A stretch of DNA of 64,000 bases, from the NCBI GenBank assembly GCA_011037195.1, contig JAAEAF010000205.1:186001-250000 (forward strand), given 5' to 3'. This document shows positions 1 to 10,920 of the stretch, piece after piece. Below the pieces are notes generated by a model that ran no database searches, was not told the DNA's origin, and saw nothing but the letters and a program-made list of their open reading frames with translations. Position 1 is the first letter of the stretch. Each line of letters starts with the position of its first letter. The stretch comes from Triatoma infestans (taxonomy: Eukaryota > Arthropoda > Insecta > Hemiptera > Reduviidae). A program made the translations under genes and the position numbers.

Positions 1-667
1 CTTCATCTAAATCCTCAAACCTTATCAGCCCAAAGATTCAGGCAAGAGAAATTAAAAATCATCTGTTAGTAGAGAAGGTAGGTTGAATGAATACGGGTAT
101 AAATATTAAGAGTTGATATTAAGCTATGGGGATGGTCAAAGATCTCCTAGGAAAAAGGATTATCTTTACAAAATTAGTACTTAAGCATTAAAACATTGGT
201 ATAATGATAGCAAAACTTATTTGCAATAGGCTACTTCAGGGTAATTGTTGGCTTGGTTACTAGAACAACCTGGCAAGAATTAAATCTCAAATTCTAGTCT
301 TTGATCATTATCCTCATTAATCTTATTTTTGTAAAGTCGGTCTTTGGCCATATGTCCGTCATGCACTTTAATTTTAAGCTGGCTCAAGCAGGATATTAAA
401 ATTAAGGCCAAGTTACAAATTCTTGGATCAGAATAAATCGAATCGACAGTGGGGGGGAAAACCATGTAAACCACGTGCACATTACCAGGATGATTTCAAA
501 TTGATGCAATTAGGGAATTGAAGATTCCCATGTCTCATAAAGAACCGAATGTCAACTGCAACCAGTCTAAGAAAGGTCCTATGGGAGAACAAAATATTTA
601 AAAAAAAATTATGATAGGTAAATTTAGTAGATTGTTATAGGGGATTATCGCACTCTGCCCTGAAAGA
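1..667. other. No recognisable feature
   Basis: AT-rich sequence. I see no coding potential, RNA gene or known repeat. The short open frame on the minus strand near 280-480 has no recognisable domain. Confidence 0.5.
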
Positions 668-1075
668 ACTATTGTGCCCCTCCGGAGCCTTCTCAGTGCA
701 CTGCCAGCCTCCCAACAGTGTTCTCTAGCTGCAGACAACACTGCTCATCACCTGACAGTGAGTTGTAGAAGCTCCTAGGAAGAGAAAATCTAAGGGCAAC
801 ATGCTGGACCTCCGCGTTGCTAGTCTAGCGCGCTACCAATGAGCTAATCTCTTCATTCTCCCTTGGCTTACACCAATTAACTAGGGACGGAGACCCTAGT
901 TTATGTACTGTGCTTGTCCTTGTTTGTAAAGTGTATGTAGTTTAAGTGTATTGTGTACTGTTCTGACGAAGTGCATGGCGTACTGTGCTGTGGTAACCCG
1001 TGGGGTGGCTACTCCCCAAGTAACTAACTGTGTGCATCAGATACCCCTTGCAGGCTGGGGTTCCTAAATAATAGT
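668..1075 (-). repeat. SINE family A, copy 1 (decayed)
   Basis: This is a copy of the same element as at 4946-5276. Read on the minus strand it has a CTAGGG...CCCTAG hairpin segment, then a tRNA-like A-box region (TAGCTCATTGGTAGCGCG, near 827-845), then a body that ends in the block containing CAGTGCACTGCC. The B box present in the other copy is deleted here, so this copy has lost its internal Pol III promoter. The tail near 1000-1075 is not shared with copy 2 and its limit is uncertain. Confidence 0.6.
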
Positions 1076-1520
1076 AAAAACATTTTAGAAGGGCGTAACC
1101 TTACACCTTTACCCAGAATTTCCTAAAATCAAGTTGCCTGAAAAAAAAAATTACCAGGTTTAAAGAAATCCACTTGTGTATTTTATTTGTAGGTTTCATG
1201 ATCGTATAAAATTTCGAAATGATACTTTAGGAGGTAAATCTAAAGTCACTCATTCACCACTTTAACTTTTTTACAATTAATTTTCCCTCCAAAATATTTT
1301 AAATAATATTGTTTAAATCTATGTATACTACATAGCATATGGACAATGTATGTTTAAAGAAAACGTTGATGCTATATTCTGGAAAATCCGCAAAATGAAA
1401 AATCCAGTGGTCGAGTGATATTTAAACATAATTTTATTTTTGGGTTATCTTGATATCCGTATAGGAAATATCAAGTTTCAACTTCCTGTTGACTCCCCCC
1501 CCCGTCACAAGCAACAAGGA
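1076..1520. other. AT-rich spacer
   Basis: No gene or repeat recognised, apart from a C-rich run at about 1495-1503 just outside the dispersed repeat that follows. Confidence 0.45.
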
Positions 1521-1891
1521 CCAATTTGTAAAAGCCATTTTTTCGTGTTCCAATAACCCGAAAAACAAATATTTCCGGTGAAAATTTAGATTAGAAAATT
1601 TGAATTGAATAATACCTGTTACAGCAGCAATAGAAAATAATATCGGATACTGCGGGGACGAATTATCTAATCCAATAAATATATAGGCGCGATAAAAGAG
1701 GGACACTGATTGACTGATAATGACTGGCCAGCTGTGGTGAGAGAACTGTTCATATAGTTTAGCTGGGTTCATGATTTATAATTAATTTTTTTCTTTAACC
1801 TCTTTTTTTTTTTGGCTTTGTTCAAATTGGGGTGAGATATCTATAACCCCATAAAAGAAAGAATTAACCATATTTTTCCCTTGTTATCTTT
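1521..1891 (-). repeat. 375-bp dispersed repeat, copy 1
   Basis: The reverse complement of this segment is nearly identical (about 96% by eye) to 2719-3093, so the window holds two copies in opposite orientation separated by about 830 bp. A 112-codon open frame crosses this copy, and the same frame is partly open in the other copy, but the predicted peptide has no domain I recognise. It is probably a non-autonomous element of unknown class. Expect the pair to form a long hairpin if transcribed together. Confidence 0.6.
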
Positions 1892-2700
1892 TTTTTCGTC
1901 TCGTTTAAATAACAACAAGGGTGATCTAAAATTTATTCGAATAAAGAAAGGATTAAAGTAGTGTATTTTTGTAAACACTATTGTTACAAACTAGTCATTT
2001 GTTTGTTTGTTTTTTTTCTTTTTTAATAAATATCATAATAGTAAAATATTAAATATAAAAAAAAAAAATGACCCTAATATGTTGCAAAAAGAAATAAAAA
2101 TATGTAATAATAAAATTATTTTATGAAAAATTCACAGAACTCTCTGTGGCTGCAATTACAAAAATTATAAGTAATATATTTACTTCGAAAATGGAATTTG
2201 TACTAAAATGAATGTTAAGCTCTCAGTCGGTTGAATTTTATTTTTCTCCTGCCGCTAAGAGATAGCTCCTAGGTAGGAGATTCGCTGTCGTAGTTTAAGC
2301 TCATACGCCAATAATTTACAGTGGGCATGACAGGGGGTGTTATGCGTAGTTCACGTGCGCTTAGGGACTCAGTGGTAGCGCCTCGATGCGGATTCTAATA
2401 CATCTATCTTATTAGTTAGTTTATTAACTTCTAAGTAACTAGTGATGTATTATAATTCAACGATCAGCTGATCTTCTACGATGTTGATAAGGAAATTTTG
2501 AATCCACAAATTATCAAAATTAAGAAATGGAAAATAATCATGTAATAAGCTGACAATTGCGCTCGTAACATTGCCATATTGACTCACATACATTTTTTTT
2601 AAAACTCTGAAATCGATGGCAGCGTTTTCATAAGTAGATCAGGTTAATGATTTTATTTTTTTTTGTGAAGGGGCATATTGTACTGTGACCTACAAGGACA
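1892..2700. other. Spacer between inverted copies
   Basis: AT-rich. The segment 2225-2400 has higher GC. It includes a tRNA A-box-like string (CTCAGTGGTAGCGC, near 2370) without a convincing B box, so I do not call a tRNA or SINE. Confidence 0.4.
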
Positions 2701-3108
2701 ATGCCCCTTGGGCATACAAAGATAACAAGGGAAAAATATGGTTAATTCTTTCTTTTATGGGGTTATAGAGATTTTCTCACCCCAATTTGAACAAAGTCAA
2801 AAAAAAAATAAGAGGTTAAAGAAAAAATTAATTATAAATCATAAACCCAGCTAAACTGTATGAACAGTTCTCTCACCACAGCTGGCCTGTCATTATCAGT
2901 CAATCAGTGTCCCTCTTTTATCGCGCCTATATATTTATTGGATTAGATAATTCGTCCCCGCAGTATCCGATATTATTTTCTATTACTGCTGTAACAGGTA
3001 TTATTCAATTCAGATTTTCTAATCTGAATTTTCACAGGAAATATTTCTTTTTCGGGTTATTGGAACACGAAAAAATGGCTTTTACAAATTGGTTATGCCC
3101 CTCGGGTG
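2701..3108 (+). repeat. 375-bp dispersed repeat, copy 2, with candidate target duplication
   Basis: The repeat occupies about 2715-3094 and is flanked by near-identical direct repeats, ATGCCCCTTGGGCA at 2701-2714 and ATGCCCCTCGGGTG at 3095-3108 (two or three differences). These look like a target-site duplication, which makes the unit an inserted element and not the arm of a larger foldback. No terminal inverted repeats or poly(A) tail are evident. The class is unknown. Confidence 0.5.
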
Positions 3109-4945
3109 CCGTAGGCTTAGCCTACAGCACCCCTTCAGATGTCATGGGCGAATCTCTTGCCTACTAGGATATTAAGATCAGGTAACTGCCCAGGTTCCTG
3201 AATCTTCTCTGAATGGCAGTGCGCAGTAAGTTATGAGATGTATTGGAGTGCCCTCTATCCCCTCACAGAATCTGCTTATGCTGTCACTCTCTAAGCCAGG
3301 TCAGGTGTCGCCCTGAGTGTACAGGGTTTATGACTTTGAAATGCCAAAAGCAGAATGCCCGCAAGTTATTGATTTCACTTTATTTATTAATATTATTCTA
3401 ATTAATATTCTAAATATCCAACAAAAACCAACGATAATTCCCCAGAGAAATATTCTTTTGTACATATTCTATTGATTTTATTATTTATGTGTAAATATCT
3501 CATTATTTTAAAAAAGGATATTATAATAATTTTAATAGTGTAATCGTAGTTTTTTTAATTTTTTTTTAAATAATAGTTTATTTTAACCTTAATTAAATGC
3601 TGTATTATAACCTTTTTATTGTGCAATCTATGACATAACTGAATAAATTTTGCGCACTCCATGAATCTTGACCCAGAAACTTATTAGAAACATTTCTTCT
3701 TCTTTTTTTAACAATAAATTTAATATGAATTAAATTAAATATTAAAATTGCTGTCAAATTAAATTATAAAGTTTCAATATAAGTTTGTGAAGTACGAGTG
3801 AAGTATTCATTCTATAAAGGATTATATATAGTCGTATCAATCTTTCTTAGTATTGATTGATTGATTATGTATTATTCATTGAAAAATATTAAATTAAATT
3901 TTAGTTTGATCGATTTACAAGTACCGAACGATACTTTTTATTAGATTTATACAATTATCTTGCTTAACGAATTCCTTTTAAGCTTTCATCTGTAATCATT
4001 AAATTTCAAATCAGCGTTTTTAAGTTCATTTGCTTGAACATCATTAATGAAGTCTTCAGTGTGTTTTTTTTTTTTTTTTTGTTAAAAAGTTGACAACTTT
4101 TACTATTCGAGCTTTTACTAATTGCAATTGATTGTGCGGAAACATCCTGTATTCTAATTTATCGATAGAAGTCAAATTTTTTTATAAATTTTTTCTTTCA
4201 AAAAATGCTTTGTTACAGAAGCAGAAACCTGTAATATTCCTAAATAGAAAATCAAATTTTGAGGACGTCTTTCGTATACAGGAGTATCAAAAAGTGTGTA
4301 TATAAGAGGAGGAAGGAGTCCAAATCCGATGTAGCAGCCTAAGATATCTTTTGTGTGATTTCCTTATCTATCAGTGTTTGCCTATTGTGTGTACACGTCT
4401 GTAAAGGATAATACCGTGTAGTTGGGAGGATGTAGGTGTGTGTTAGTTTATGCAGCCGAATCGCGTAAATGTTTTGGTGATGTTTGTGATTGCAGTACGT
4501 GTGTAGCTCGATGATACTCGCAAAGGTGCTACGTTTTTGAGAGGCCAATTTTTGGGGTGATATGAATAAAACAATTGAGCATGTATACATATGAGATAAA
4601 CATATTCCGTAATAAAAGAATGTGCTCTCTGCTAAAAAAATTAAAAAATAAAACAATAAGGAGCTATGCGTTAATTGACGGTTCTTTTGTCAAATGCATT
4701 ACTGCGAGGTTCATTCAATAAATAAAGACAAATTTTATTAATATAAAGACTAATTATATGTTGCAGTAATTAGGCGAGTATTGTTGAGGATTAAGAGTAT
4801 CTTTTCCTCTGCAAACTGTATCAACTTTTCAGGATTGCAGCCTTCTTTCTTCAGTCGTAATTCGCCTAGCTTCTTGAATTGGGACACGTCATCAATGTGA
4901 TATTCAAGTGATGCAGTTGAAACCACGATTGATCATCGCTCAAGT
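3109..4945. other. No gene recognised
   Basis: The segment 3109-3360 is GC-richer and unique within the window. The rest is AT-rich, with a poly(T) run near 4065-4080. The open frame on the minus strand around 4339-4656 is low-complexity and has no recognisable domain. Confidence 0.45.
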
Positions 4946-5276
4946 TATTGTGCCTCCCGGAACATCTCAGTGCACTGCCGGCTTCCAAGCAGTGTTCTCT
5001 AGCTGCAGACAACACTGCCCATAACCGGACAGAGTGAGTTGTAGAGGCTCCCAGATAGGGAGAATCTAAGGGCAGCAAGCTGGATTTAAACCCGGGATCT
5101 CCGCTATCAGTCCAGCGCGCTACCACTGAGCTAATCCCTTCCTTCTCCCTTGGCCAATTAACTTGGGACGGAGACCCTAGTTTGTGTACTGTGTTTATCC
5201 TTGTCTCTAGAGAGTAGAGTTTGTGTAGTTTGAGGGAGTGCATGGAGTACTGAGCTGTGGCAACCCATGGGGTTTC
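4946..5276 (-). repeat. SINE family A, copy 2 (with tRNA-like promoter)
   Basis: This is the best-preserved copy of the family. Read on the minus strand, a leader of about 140 nt precedes a tRNA-like segment with both Pol III boxes. The body then runs to the block containing GCAGTGCACTGAGATG. Related body fragments occur at 668-800, 47086-47195 and 47960-48062. The tRNA part lying inside the element and not at its 5' end is unusual for a SINE and may mean that two elements are fused. Confidence 0.65.
5081..5133 (-). promoter_or_regulatory. tRNA-like Pol III A and B boxes in SINE A
   Basis: On the minus strand, TAGCTCAGTGGTAGCGCGC (5115-5133) matches a tRNA D-arm/A box, and GGGTTTAAATCCA (5081-5093) matches the B box and T loop. 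Between them lies a degraded anticodon arm. This spacing is that of a tRNA-derived type 2 Pol III promoter. Confidence 0.65.
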
Positions 5277-6955
5277 ATACAACATACATCGCATTGTTTA
5301 GAGCATTTAGGAATAAATTTCAGATAGTTTAACCTTCTCAGGTACTTGTCACTTCACGCTATCTATCAAAGTGCAGAGATCTATAGAGAAGTTGTCATCG
5401 TTGAACGAAACAACGAAATTTACAACAGGCGTTTGTAAAAACGCAAATATTTTGGAAACACTGTGTCGCAGGCGACTGTGTTTTGTCGACATCTTGCAGT
5501 CCCGTCTCGAGTGGGAAAGGTCAACATGTTATTGCTTAGCTTTTCTATGGAATCTGCATGGTTAGCAACAGTCTTGAACAGTCAGTTTGGTGGAAACACA
5601 GTCTCTGTTTAGTTTTTTAAAACAAGAACTTGTTTTTGTATCTGTTTTCGAGGGCACAAAATATAATCACAACAGAAACAGGTTGTTCGTCTGGTGGAAA
5701 TTCGCCTTAATAGAGGTTATGTAAACTGAAACAGTGGTCTAGCAGCAGTTTTATGATTTTAGGGGTGACAACTTAGGATGCTGAAAAGATTCTTTGATTT
5801 ATAGTGCTTTGTCACTTTATCTAGAGAATTACGCTCTTAATATTAATAACGGTTTTCACGGTTTTACGATCTTTTTATAAGGATTTTAATAATATAATAA
5901 AATTGTATTTTTCGCTTTTTACCTAGCAGCCTAAAGTACACCAATCTAAAGAACCAAATACCGAACTTAATAGGGTAAATCAGTAGATTGAGCACCGTGC
6001 TTTAAAATATAATAATGACTATATCAAATTAAAGTTTATTTTCAAAAATGATTAACATAAATTAGTTTTATACAAACCTTTTGTTTCATGCAAATGTTTA
6101 TTGTTCTCAACAAAAATAAATAAAGCAGCTATAATTAAGTGTGTTTTTAAGTTATACTGTTTTAGTTAATTAATAATCTCGGCCGAACAATGGGGAATAT
6201 AATGGCTGCATTAATAGAGAATAAAAATTAATGGGACAGATTTGTTTAACAAAAGTAAATGAAAATGCAATATTCTTGCCATTTATATTAATAAAGTACA
6301 TTCATATTCTTAGTTAATAGTCTCCATTATCTTGGATTACTCCTTATTAAAAGACTCAGATTCCCTAGGCTAGACAAAAAGGACGTAATCAATTGTCAGT
6401 ATAAACTTGCTTGACAGGCAGACTTCCTCTAAAAATTCAAGATTTTATATTAATTATTTATTAGATTATCTGGAACATGGACTGGACTAATGGGATACAA
6501 CTAAGCATTCCTATTTCCAAACGCGTCCAATCTTTCTTTGCTGCAAAAAATTCGTCTTAACATGCTCCGCTCAAAGTGATTTCAAACATCCACCGCCCTT
6601 AAAAGTCAAAACCATGCAAAATATTGATTCAAATCATGCTAATAACTCCATTCATTCCAAAACATTAACTGGGAAATTTTAATGCTCAAAATGTCCCCTC
6701 AAATATTTTCATCAATAATTCCTCATGGAGTTTGAAGCGAGAAAAATTTTTATGTGAAACACTCACAAGACATTCCCCTGCAATTAATATAATCTAAGAA
6801 CAGATTTTCTTTATAATATGTTAACCTTTAGATAGGCTTCTATAAAAATAGGTGGTAGAGGTTATCAGGTTAACAGAGAGTAACTAGATAATCAGTTCAA
6901 AATGTTCATCCGACAGAGTTATTAATGAGACGTTGCTGTGTCTTTCACGGAGCTC
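5277..6955. other. No gene recognised
   Basis: The segment 5380-5710 has short self-complementary strings (for example GTCGCAGGCGAC) and could be an old MITE, but no second copy is present in the window. The rest is AT-rich spacer. Confidence 0.4.
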
Positions 6956-6956
6956 T

Positions 6957-7216
6957 CTCAGGCATCTGGTTTGATCCCTTACTGGACATTGTGGTTTAAG
7001 GAGACATCTTTACGCAATGGCGGCTCCATTTTGTAGAGTCTGTGAAACAGAGGTGGAAACACCCATCCATCTTATGACTGATTGCCTGGGTTGTGAGGAT
7101 TGCCTGGGAATTAGGTTCAGTACCTTTGGTAGGAACAGGATGTCTATGGAAGAGCTTAGGCTATTTCCCCTTAAGGTTTTTGTCCGATTTATTCATACCG
7201 CGGTGAATCTTAGATA
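6957..7216 (+). pseudogene. I-like non-LTR retrotransposon, pol C-terminus (fragment)
   Basis: The translated frame reads LTGHCGLRRHLY and then CRVCETEVETPIHLMTDC, with an in-frame TGA at 6972-6974. This is the typical tail of the RNase H region plus the C-x2-C...H-x4-C zinc-finger-like end of R1/I/jockey-type pol proteins. The last 66 codons are open to the stop at 7215. Everything upstream (endonuclease, RT and most of RNase H) is missing, so this is a 5'-truncated or eroded copy. The assignment to an I-like clade rests on the 3' tail described in the next entry. Confidence 0.65.
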
Positions 7217-7352
7217 GATTAGACCCGGGTCTGGATATTTGTTCTAGACCCGGTTTGTGGTTGTTTTTGTTGGGGTAGCTATATGGGCCCAGTGAGGCTT
7301 TGGATAGCCTAGGGTTTGGTCCCTCCCCACAGACAGATAATAATAATAATAA
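7217..7352 (+). mobile_element. 3' UTR and TAA-type tail of the I-like element
   Basis: After the pol stop comes a short GC-richer 3' UTR containing the pair CTAGACCCGG / CCGGGTCTGG. It ends in GATAATAATAATAATAAC at about 7336-7353. I-type elements are known to end in TAA repeats instead of poly(A), which supports the call and sets the 3' end of the insertion. Confidence 0.6.
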
Positions 7353-7369
7353 CTAGGTAATCGTTTTGG

Positions 7370-7860
7370 CTTTTTTAGAGAAAATTCCAAAAGGTCAAAA
7401 ACGAATTCTGTGCACTTCCGGTTAATTAATTTTCATCAAATTTGGACTTCTAACAATGCTGCTAATGTATCTTAATATTATATAGGCAGCAGAGTTATAC
7501 ATTTTATTACTCCCCAGAAACCCCAAAAAGTCAATTTTCCCGGGAAAATGGTTCGATTAAAAGTGATAGGCATTTATAATTGTAAGATAAAATACGAATT
7601 TTCCGAAAAAATCAATTTAAAACTAAAAAATAAATGAATAATTAAGTGAAGTTGCCCTTTCGGTTGATGAATTTTGTCTGTAACTTTTTGTGTCGAAAGT
7701 CACGGTGGAACTTTAAGTGTATACAGTACTCTTTGAACTTTCAACGGAATTTTTTGTTTTGAAGATATTTTATTCACTCCAGCCCCACATTCACACTTCT
7801 ACACATGATACACCATTAGCTAAAAACATTTTTTTTATTGTGAGGACGACAATACATATA
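7370..7860 (-). repeat. H1-related element, diverged subfamily copy
   Basis: In minus orientation relative to H1, this shares the GCACTTCCGGTTAATTAATT box, the following TTCATCAAATTTGGA string and the later CGGTTGATGAATTTTG block. It also shares a TATATAGGCAGCAGAG string with the copies at 10500 and 23600 (TATATAGG.GGTAGAACC type). It is much more diverged than the 53603 copy and its ends are not visible. Confidence 0.5.
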
Positions 7861-8149
7861 TTTCCGGAAAAAAGTCGAGTTTTAAAAAAACTTTGACAGG
7901 ATCGAGGACTCCCATCTTGTGGTAATAATTGAAGAACAAAATTTGCTGAAGAAAGTAAAGTATGGTTCTTTCAACATTTTGGCAAAGAAATGGACAACAT
8001 TTCAGACTTTTTCCTTAAATGCCTGCTTCTTTTTTTCAATCATTGATTGGTTGGTTATCAGACAATCGCCACAATATGTTGGTAAACCTCAAATCACAGT
8101 TCTGCTTAGTGCAAATCTATGGCAGATTCCTGGACGGTTCATATCACAA

Positions 8150-8246
8150 TGTATATGCCTGTGATACAAAAACATCCTGAAGTTGGCGAAACCCCGGAAA
8201 CCCCGGTTGAAGCAACAGGCTGTCATGGAAAATAATTTCTCCGATA
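8150..8246 (+). repeat. Hammerhead-bearing element, decayed copy 1
   Basis: This shares the order ACATCCTGAAG...GGCGAAACCCC...GAAACCCCGGTTGA...GCAACAGGCTGTCATGGAAAAT...TCTCCGAT with the copies at 10653, 30687, 59568 and 62748. The ribozyme-like core has lost its conserved CTGANGA (reads CTGAAGT) and stem II pairing, so this copy should be inactive. Confidence 0.55.
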
Positions 8247-8880
8247 TTTTCCAAAGCTTTGCAAACTAAAATACTCCATTCCAAATATAAAGTCGATGGT
8301 TTACAATTTTTATTTTCTCTTTTCTCTTTTGGAAGTCTTTTCCTTAAAATTGTGAATACTTTGCTGATCTGTTATCTTGTCTAGATGTACGACAGTTTCC
8401 AGTGTTAGAAGCAAAATGTTTACTTATGTAAAAGTAGCACGTAAAATGCTAGTTAATTCTCTCTTCTCTCTATAAATGAAATAAATAAATTAATGTACTC
8501 TAAACATGAACTATTAAATCAAGTGATTATTCTAATGAGACTATATTTTCTGTGATTATCATTAATCTACCTTAGATTAGATAACATATTTTAGTTGAAT
8601 TATTTACGTATTTACATTGATTGCAGGATAGGGGAGACTGTCAGGGACGAATAATTTTTTTTTAAATTGAGAGTTTTGTTTTTAATAAATAGGGCAAGTG
8701 AAATAAATTAATGTTTATTGAATGAAGTTAGTTTGTTCATTGCGAACGGCTTATTGAATGATTTTTTGTTTGTTTAATAGTTTCCGTTTTTTACGTAATA
8801 TTTCTCATAGAAATGGACATATCCAATAAATTAAAAATTCTGGTCTGAAACTCTCATATAATTTTTCTTAGAGAGAACAC
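8247..8880. other. AT-rich spacer
   Basis: No gene or repeat family recognised. It may include part of the 3' UTR of the R2-like element that lies to the right on the minus strand. Confidence 0.4.
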
Positions 8881-9087
8881 TTAATCAAAATCAAGTGGGG
8901 CTGCTCAATTAAATTGAGGTGCTCCAACACACAGCATACTCATCAATCCGTAGACATAGCAAAAAGCGATGATACCTAGTCATAAAAAGTTAAAATATAA
9001 AGATGTCCTAATGTCCAGTGTCAGATAAAAGAACTAATATGTGTAGATGACATAAAGTGCATCTAAGTCTAAATATATACATTAAAT

Positions 9088-10404
9088 TTATCGATAAATA
9101 TGCTGGGAAATAATTTCCAGGGAGTCAACTAAAATATTCTCCACTAAAGGAGCTATTTCTTTAAGGCTAATATTTACCTTGTCGAAAAACTCCAAGGTTG
9201 TCTTAGGCACCACACCTCTGGCACCAAAACACAAGCCATGCACCTTGTACTCCCTGACCCCGAACTGATTCTTAAACTTCTCCTTATAAAAAAGAATACA
9301 TTTTTCGTAAATTGCCCTTTTCTCCTCTTCTATTTTCTCGCCCTGTTTCGGATCTTTACTCTCAAAACAGATGGTCGGATCCAAAATATATGCTACATTG
9401 CTGGCATTGTCAAATGCTATAATATCAGCGTATCGTGTAGATCCATCTGTATCTACAGCGTATACCTCTTCGAGAGTCACGTAACCTTTTTTTTCCATAA
9501 TCTCCATCAAGGCGTGCTTTACCCTATGGTGGCGTCTAGTTACAAGAAGCATGTTGTCAGGACAATTACCAAGCACATGCGCTGGTGTTTCAGGCTCTCT
9601 GCCGCATCTGCGACAGAGGGGTCCAACAGCTCCTGCCGACTGTCCGCCAACCCCAGGAACAGCACGAAGTGGGGCATAGTTTATGTTCAGCTTAACAGCA
9701 TTACTCCATTCTGAACATGATAAGATTTTCTTGTCGTATACAAACTGATTTAATTTCGGGCTGTCCTTAAAGTGGCATACCCCTACCCCTTGTCATTTAC
9801 AGTTTGTCCATTCTTCAAAAGATTTTTCTTTCAATTGCTATCTAAGCTTTCTGATGTTAGGAAAATCTTTTCCAGTGTCGGAACATATGTCCAACCTGGA
9901 TGCACATATCTTCGCTTCAACCTCGTAATCAAATATTTATTGAAAATGGGCATCCCGAACTTTTGCGAGCTTCTGAGCAAGTGACCAGTGCTGCAGAGGA
10001 GCCTCCCACTCGCATCTAAGCAAGCCTAAGCCGCGATAGCGACGAGAGGCATAAAACATTGCCGAAGCAGTGCTTGCCGGTAGGACGAGCATAGCCTTAA
10101 CACTTCTTCTGATCAGCACATCCGTTCCTTCAAGTAACGCTGGTTTAAGTTTTGTTAGAGGGGCAGTTTGGAGAGGATATACCATCGTCGGGAATATGTA
10201 TTGATTTATAATATTCAATTTCTGGTCTGGTTTCAATAAATTGGATGTGGTCAGTTTATTCATATTTTTATTGAGTTTTTTAACCGCATCTTGATCAAAA
10301 ACCAGTTCACCAGAATACGAGCAGCCAAGGTACTTTACTGTCTCGGATTGTTCACAAGATTTGATGCAGCCTCCATTTTCTAGGGAAAGGTTCTGCTTAA
10401 CCAT
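9088..10404 (-). pseudogene. R2-like non-LTR retrotransposon, RT thumb to endonuclease
   Basis: A single minus-strand frame runs through the whole segment. The first part (10404-9940) resembles the post-catalytic RT/thumb of R2/R4-type elements (YLGCSYSGELVF, LIRRSVKAMLVLPASTASA, YRGLGLLRCEW). Then come an ..EWSNAVKLNINYAPLRAVPG linker, the CCHC-like motif CRRCGREPETPAHVLGNC (about 9615-9562), RHHRVKHALMEI, and a restriction-like endonuclease core with RYADIIAF and YILDPTICFESKD. Three in-frame stops (TAA 9937-9939, TAG 9838-9840, TGA 9793-9795) make it non-functional. The catalytic fingers and palm of the RT are absent, so the copy is 5'-truncated near 10405, where H1-related sequence begins. 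There is no sign that it sits in rDNA, the usual R2 target. R4, Dong or NeSL-like membership is equally possible. Confidence 0.75.
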
Positions 10405-10419
10405 GTGCCGTTTTCAACA

Positions 10420-10920
10420 ACAATGGCAGTAATACAACAAAGTTATGGTAATTATAGAAGTGAAATTCGGAAAATTTTATTCAGAAAAATAAGTTTAAAA
10501 TAAAAGTAAACTTCCATGTATTCCAATTTTAAAGAAAATCGTCTTAGTCGTTTTCGAGAAAATTCCAAAAACCTTGAAACCTATTCAGTAAAGTCAGATC
10601 TTCCGGTTAACAGATTTTCTTCAAATTTTGAATTCTTAGTACTTCTTCTAAATTGTTGTGGTTGGTTTCGTACGATAACATACACTTGCACTGTTTTGAC
10701 AAAAACATCCTGATGATGAGTGGACGCCTGAAACCGGTCGATGACCACAAAAAGAAACAGACTATCACGGAAAATATCTCTGATGCTAATTCTTCTAAAG
10801 TACCTTAGTATTATATAGGTGGTAGAACCTTAGAGGAAAGCTTAAAATTGCTGCTCTCCTGGTATCCAACTCAAATGGAAAATCAATTATTTGAATATTG
10901 GAAAATATCTGTGATTATTA
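10420..10920 (-). repeat. H1-related element, diverged copy, interrupted
   Basis: This has the same subfamily as 7370-7860: a CTTCCGGTTAACAGATTTTC box, TCTTCAAATTTTGAATTC, and after the interruption TATATAGGTGGTAGAACC. It is split by the hammerhead-bearing insertion at 10653-10789. Confidence 0.5.
10653..10789 (+). mobile_element. Hammerhead-bearing element, copy 2, with 10-bp target duplication
   Basis: The insertion is flanked by TTCTTCTAAA at 10643-10652 and 10790-10799. It begins GTTGTGGTTGGTTTCG-like, has an internal deletion relative to the 30687 and 62535 copies, then carries the hammerhead-like core at 10706-10743 and ends ATATCTCTGATGCTAA. The core keeps canonical CTGATGA, GAAA, CCGGTC and the CATC/GATG stem I. 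Stem II is weakened (GAGTG facing CGCCT). Confidence 0.7.

Noticed and set aside
2340..2400. tRNA-like A box
   Set aside because: No B box or cloverleaf downstream.
1521..3094. Single foldback transposon spanning both inverted arms
   Set aside because: The right arm alone is bounded by near-identical direct repeats, which points to two separate insertions.
4339..4656. 105-codon open frame on the minus strand
   Set aside because: Biased composition, no domain, no support from neighbours. Typical of AT-rich noncoding DNA.
9238..9714. 158-codon open frame on the plus strand
   Set aside because: It is antisense to the R2-like endonuclease frame, which has clear protein motifs.
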